Of a stretch of 6,695 nt of DNA, positions 5,722-6,695 are shown piece by piece. Below the pieces are notes generated by a model. That model worked only from the letters and a program-made list of their open reading frames with translations. It was not told the DNA's origin and did no database searches. The stretch spans positions 1 to 6,695 of the forward strand of contig JAGHBF010000167.1 of the NCBI GenBank assembly GCA_021161165.1. The letters are read 5' to 3'. The stretch's first letter is position 1; every line of letters starts with the position of its first letter. The translations under genes were made by a program, and so were the position numbers. This DNA is from Candidatus Aminicenantota bacterium (GTDB lineage: Bacteria > Acidobacteriota > Aminicenantia > S016-38).

Positions 5722-6664
5722 AAAGATCCTAACCAACCAGGATCTTGAAAAAATGGTTGATACCTCAGATGAATGGATAACTACAAGAACGGGAATTAAA
5801 ACAAGAAGAATTTCTAAGAAAGACGAACCAAGTTCCAAGTTCGCCATAGAAGCAGGAAGAATGGCTATAGAAGATGCAGGAATGAAGCCGTCTGATATAG
5901 ATGTTGTTATTGTTGCCACCGTTACCCCTGACATGATGTTTCCTTCCACAGGTTGTATCGTGGCTTCAGAGCTTGGAATGGGAGAAACACCCGCCTTCGA
6001 TATTTCTGCTGGTTGTTCTGGTTTTTTGTATGCCATGAATATAGCGGACTCCTTTATAAGAGCAGGAAAATATAGTACCGCGCTCATAATAGGAGTTGAA
6101 GAGCTCAGCAAAATAACAGATTGGACCGACAGAAGTACATGTGTCCTTTTTGGAGATGGAGCTGGGGCTGCAGTTCTTACCCGTTCTGAGGAAGAGGGTA
6201 TCCTGTCTATAGAGATAAGATCAGACGGTAGTAAAGGAGAGCTTCTTTACATGCCTGCTGGAGGAAGTCGTATGCCGGCCTCAGAATATACTGTTAAAAA
6301 TAGGCTTCATTATGTAAAAATGAATGGGAGGGAAGTATTTAAATATGCAGTAACAAAGATGCCAGCTATTTCAAAAGAAGCTCTGGAAAAAGCCGGAGTT
6401 TCTGTGGATCAGGTAGACCTTTTCATTCCACACCAGGCAAATCAGAGAATAACGGAATCTACAGGAGAAAGACTCGGAATAGACCCTTCCAGGGTTTTTT
6501 CTAATATAGCAAAATATGGTAATACCTCCGCAGCTTCAATTCCAATTGCATGGTGGGAAGCTTATAAGGAGGGGAAAATAAAGGAGGGAGATATAATTCT
6601 TCTGGCCGCCTTCGGCGCTGGTTTTACATGGGGCGCAGCTGTGGTAAAATGGAGGAGAAAATGA
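5681..6664 (+). CDS. fabH: 3-oxoacyl-ACP synthase III (KAS III)
   Basis: FabH condenses an acyl-CoA primer (acetyl-CoA or a branched acyl-CoA) with malonyl-ACP to start type II fatty-acid synthesis. It has 327 residues, a normal length. The Cys-His-Asn catalytic triad is complete: Cys112 in DISAGCSGFLYA, His251 in IPHQANQRI and Asn281 in KYGNTSAASIP. Trp32 and Arg36 (EWITTRTGI) correspond to the CoA-binding residues. FGDGAGAAVL (157-166) and FGAGFTWGA (311-319) are the expected glycine-rich loops. It starts 41 nt inside plsX on its own strong SD, and its TGA overlaps the fabG ATG (ATGA). Primer preference (acetyl or branched) cannot be read from the sequence with confidence. Confidence 0.97.
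   Translation: MGVVVKGLGASLPEKILTNQDLEKMVDTSDEWITTRTGIKTRRISKKDEPSSKFAIEAGRMAIEDAGMKPSDIDVVIVATVTPDMMFPSTGCIVASELGMGETPAFDISAGCSGFLYAMNIADSFIRAGKYSTALIIGVEELSKITDWTDRSTCVLFGDGAGAAVLTRSEEEGILSIEIRSDGSKGELLYMPAGGSRMPASEYTVKNRLHYVKMNGREVFKYAVTKMPAISKEALEKAGVSVDQVDLFIPHQANQRITESTGERLGIDPSRVFSNIAKYGNTSAASIPIAWWEAYKEGKIKEGDIILLAAFGAGFTWGAAVVKWRRK
5723..5746. repeat. 8-bp inverted repeat just after the plsX stop
   Basis: AAGATCCT (5723-5730) and AGGATCTT (5739-5746) are exact reverse complements with the 8-nt loop AACCAACC. They begin 2 nt after the plsX TGA (5719-5721) and lie in fabH codons 15-22. There is no T-run, so this is not a terminator. It may be chance. Confidence 0.4.
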
Positions 6665-6695
6665 GATTTAATGGTAAAATAGCATTAATTACGGG
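6661..6695 (+). CDS. fabG: 3-oxoacyl-ACP reductase, start only (partial at right edge)
   Basis: Only the first eleven whole codons are present: MRFNGKIALIT, followed by GG of the next codon, presumably the first glycine of the Rossmann motif (TGxxxGxG). This is the usual opening of short-chain dehydrogenases such as FabG, which reduces 3-oxoacyl-ACP with NADPH. The ATG has GGAGGAG (6651-6657) just upstream and overlaps the fabH stop as ATGA. Identity rests on this short stretch plus the conserved plsX-fabH-(fabD)-fabG gene order, so another short-chain dehydrogenase is possible. Confidence 0.75.
   Translation, partial: MRFNGKIALIT

Noticed and set aside
5596..6111. Minus-strand 171-residue open frame across plsX and fabH
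   Set aside because: It lies antisense to two confident genes with catalytic motifs, and its composition is that of a mirrored coding frame.

Overview
This window looks like a piece of a bacterial chromosome from a moderately AT-rich, probably thermophilic and possibly uncultivated lineage. It is bacterial because it carries rpmF (L32), a YceD/DUF177 gene, plsX and fabH, with Shine-Dalgarno (SD) sites of the AGGAGG type. The thermophile inference is weaker. It rests on frequent AGA/AGG arginine and ATA isoleucine codons, purine-rich coding strands, and an adenosylhomocysteinase of the short Thermotoga/archaeal type. I cannot name a phylum from the sequence alone.

Layout. Positions 1-666 (minus strand) hold the N-terminal 222 residues of a DUF401-type integral membrane protein that runs off the left edge. 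A 97-bp divergent intergenic region follows, with a sigma70-like promoter for the rightward genes. Everything to the right is on the plus strand and tightly packed. The first block is metK, ahcY and a short citrate-synthase-fold lyase (citryl-CoA lyase-like), joined by 4-nt and 1-nt overlaps. A 31-bp gap follows, holding a near-consensus promoter whose predicted start point falls on the ATG of the next gene. The second block is DUF177 (yceD-like), rpmF, plsX, fabH and the first codons of fabG. Here each start overlaps the preceding gene, by 14, 1, 41 and 4 nt.

How the genes work together. MetK makes S-adenosylmethionine and AhcY removes the S-adenosylhomocysteine left after methyl transfer, so the first block is most of an activated-methyl cycle. 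Its third member belongs to a family that cleaves citryl-CoA to acetyl-CoA and oxaloacetate, and its link to the methyl cycle is not obvious. The second block is the widespread ribosome/phospholipid/fatty-acid cluster: L32 and a 23S rRNA-related factor, then PlsX (acyl-phosphate synthesis), FabH (initiation of fatty-acid synthesis) and FabG (first reduction).

The gene content is mostly core metabolism and I see no mobile element, CRISPR array, tRNA or rRNA. The points most worth a second look are: a probable leaderless promoter that overlaps the lyase stop codon; a second SD-less gene with an extended -10 next to its ATG; a perfect 15-bp inverted repeat inside the DUF177 coding sequence; the coupling of a citrate-fold lyase to the SAM cycle; and a 41-nt plsX/fabH overlap.
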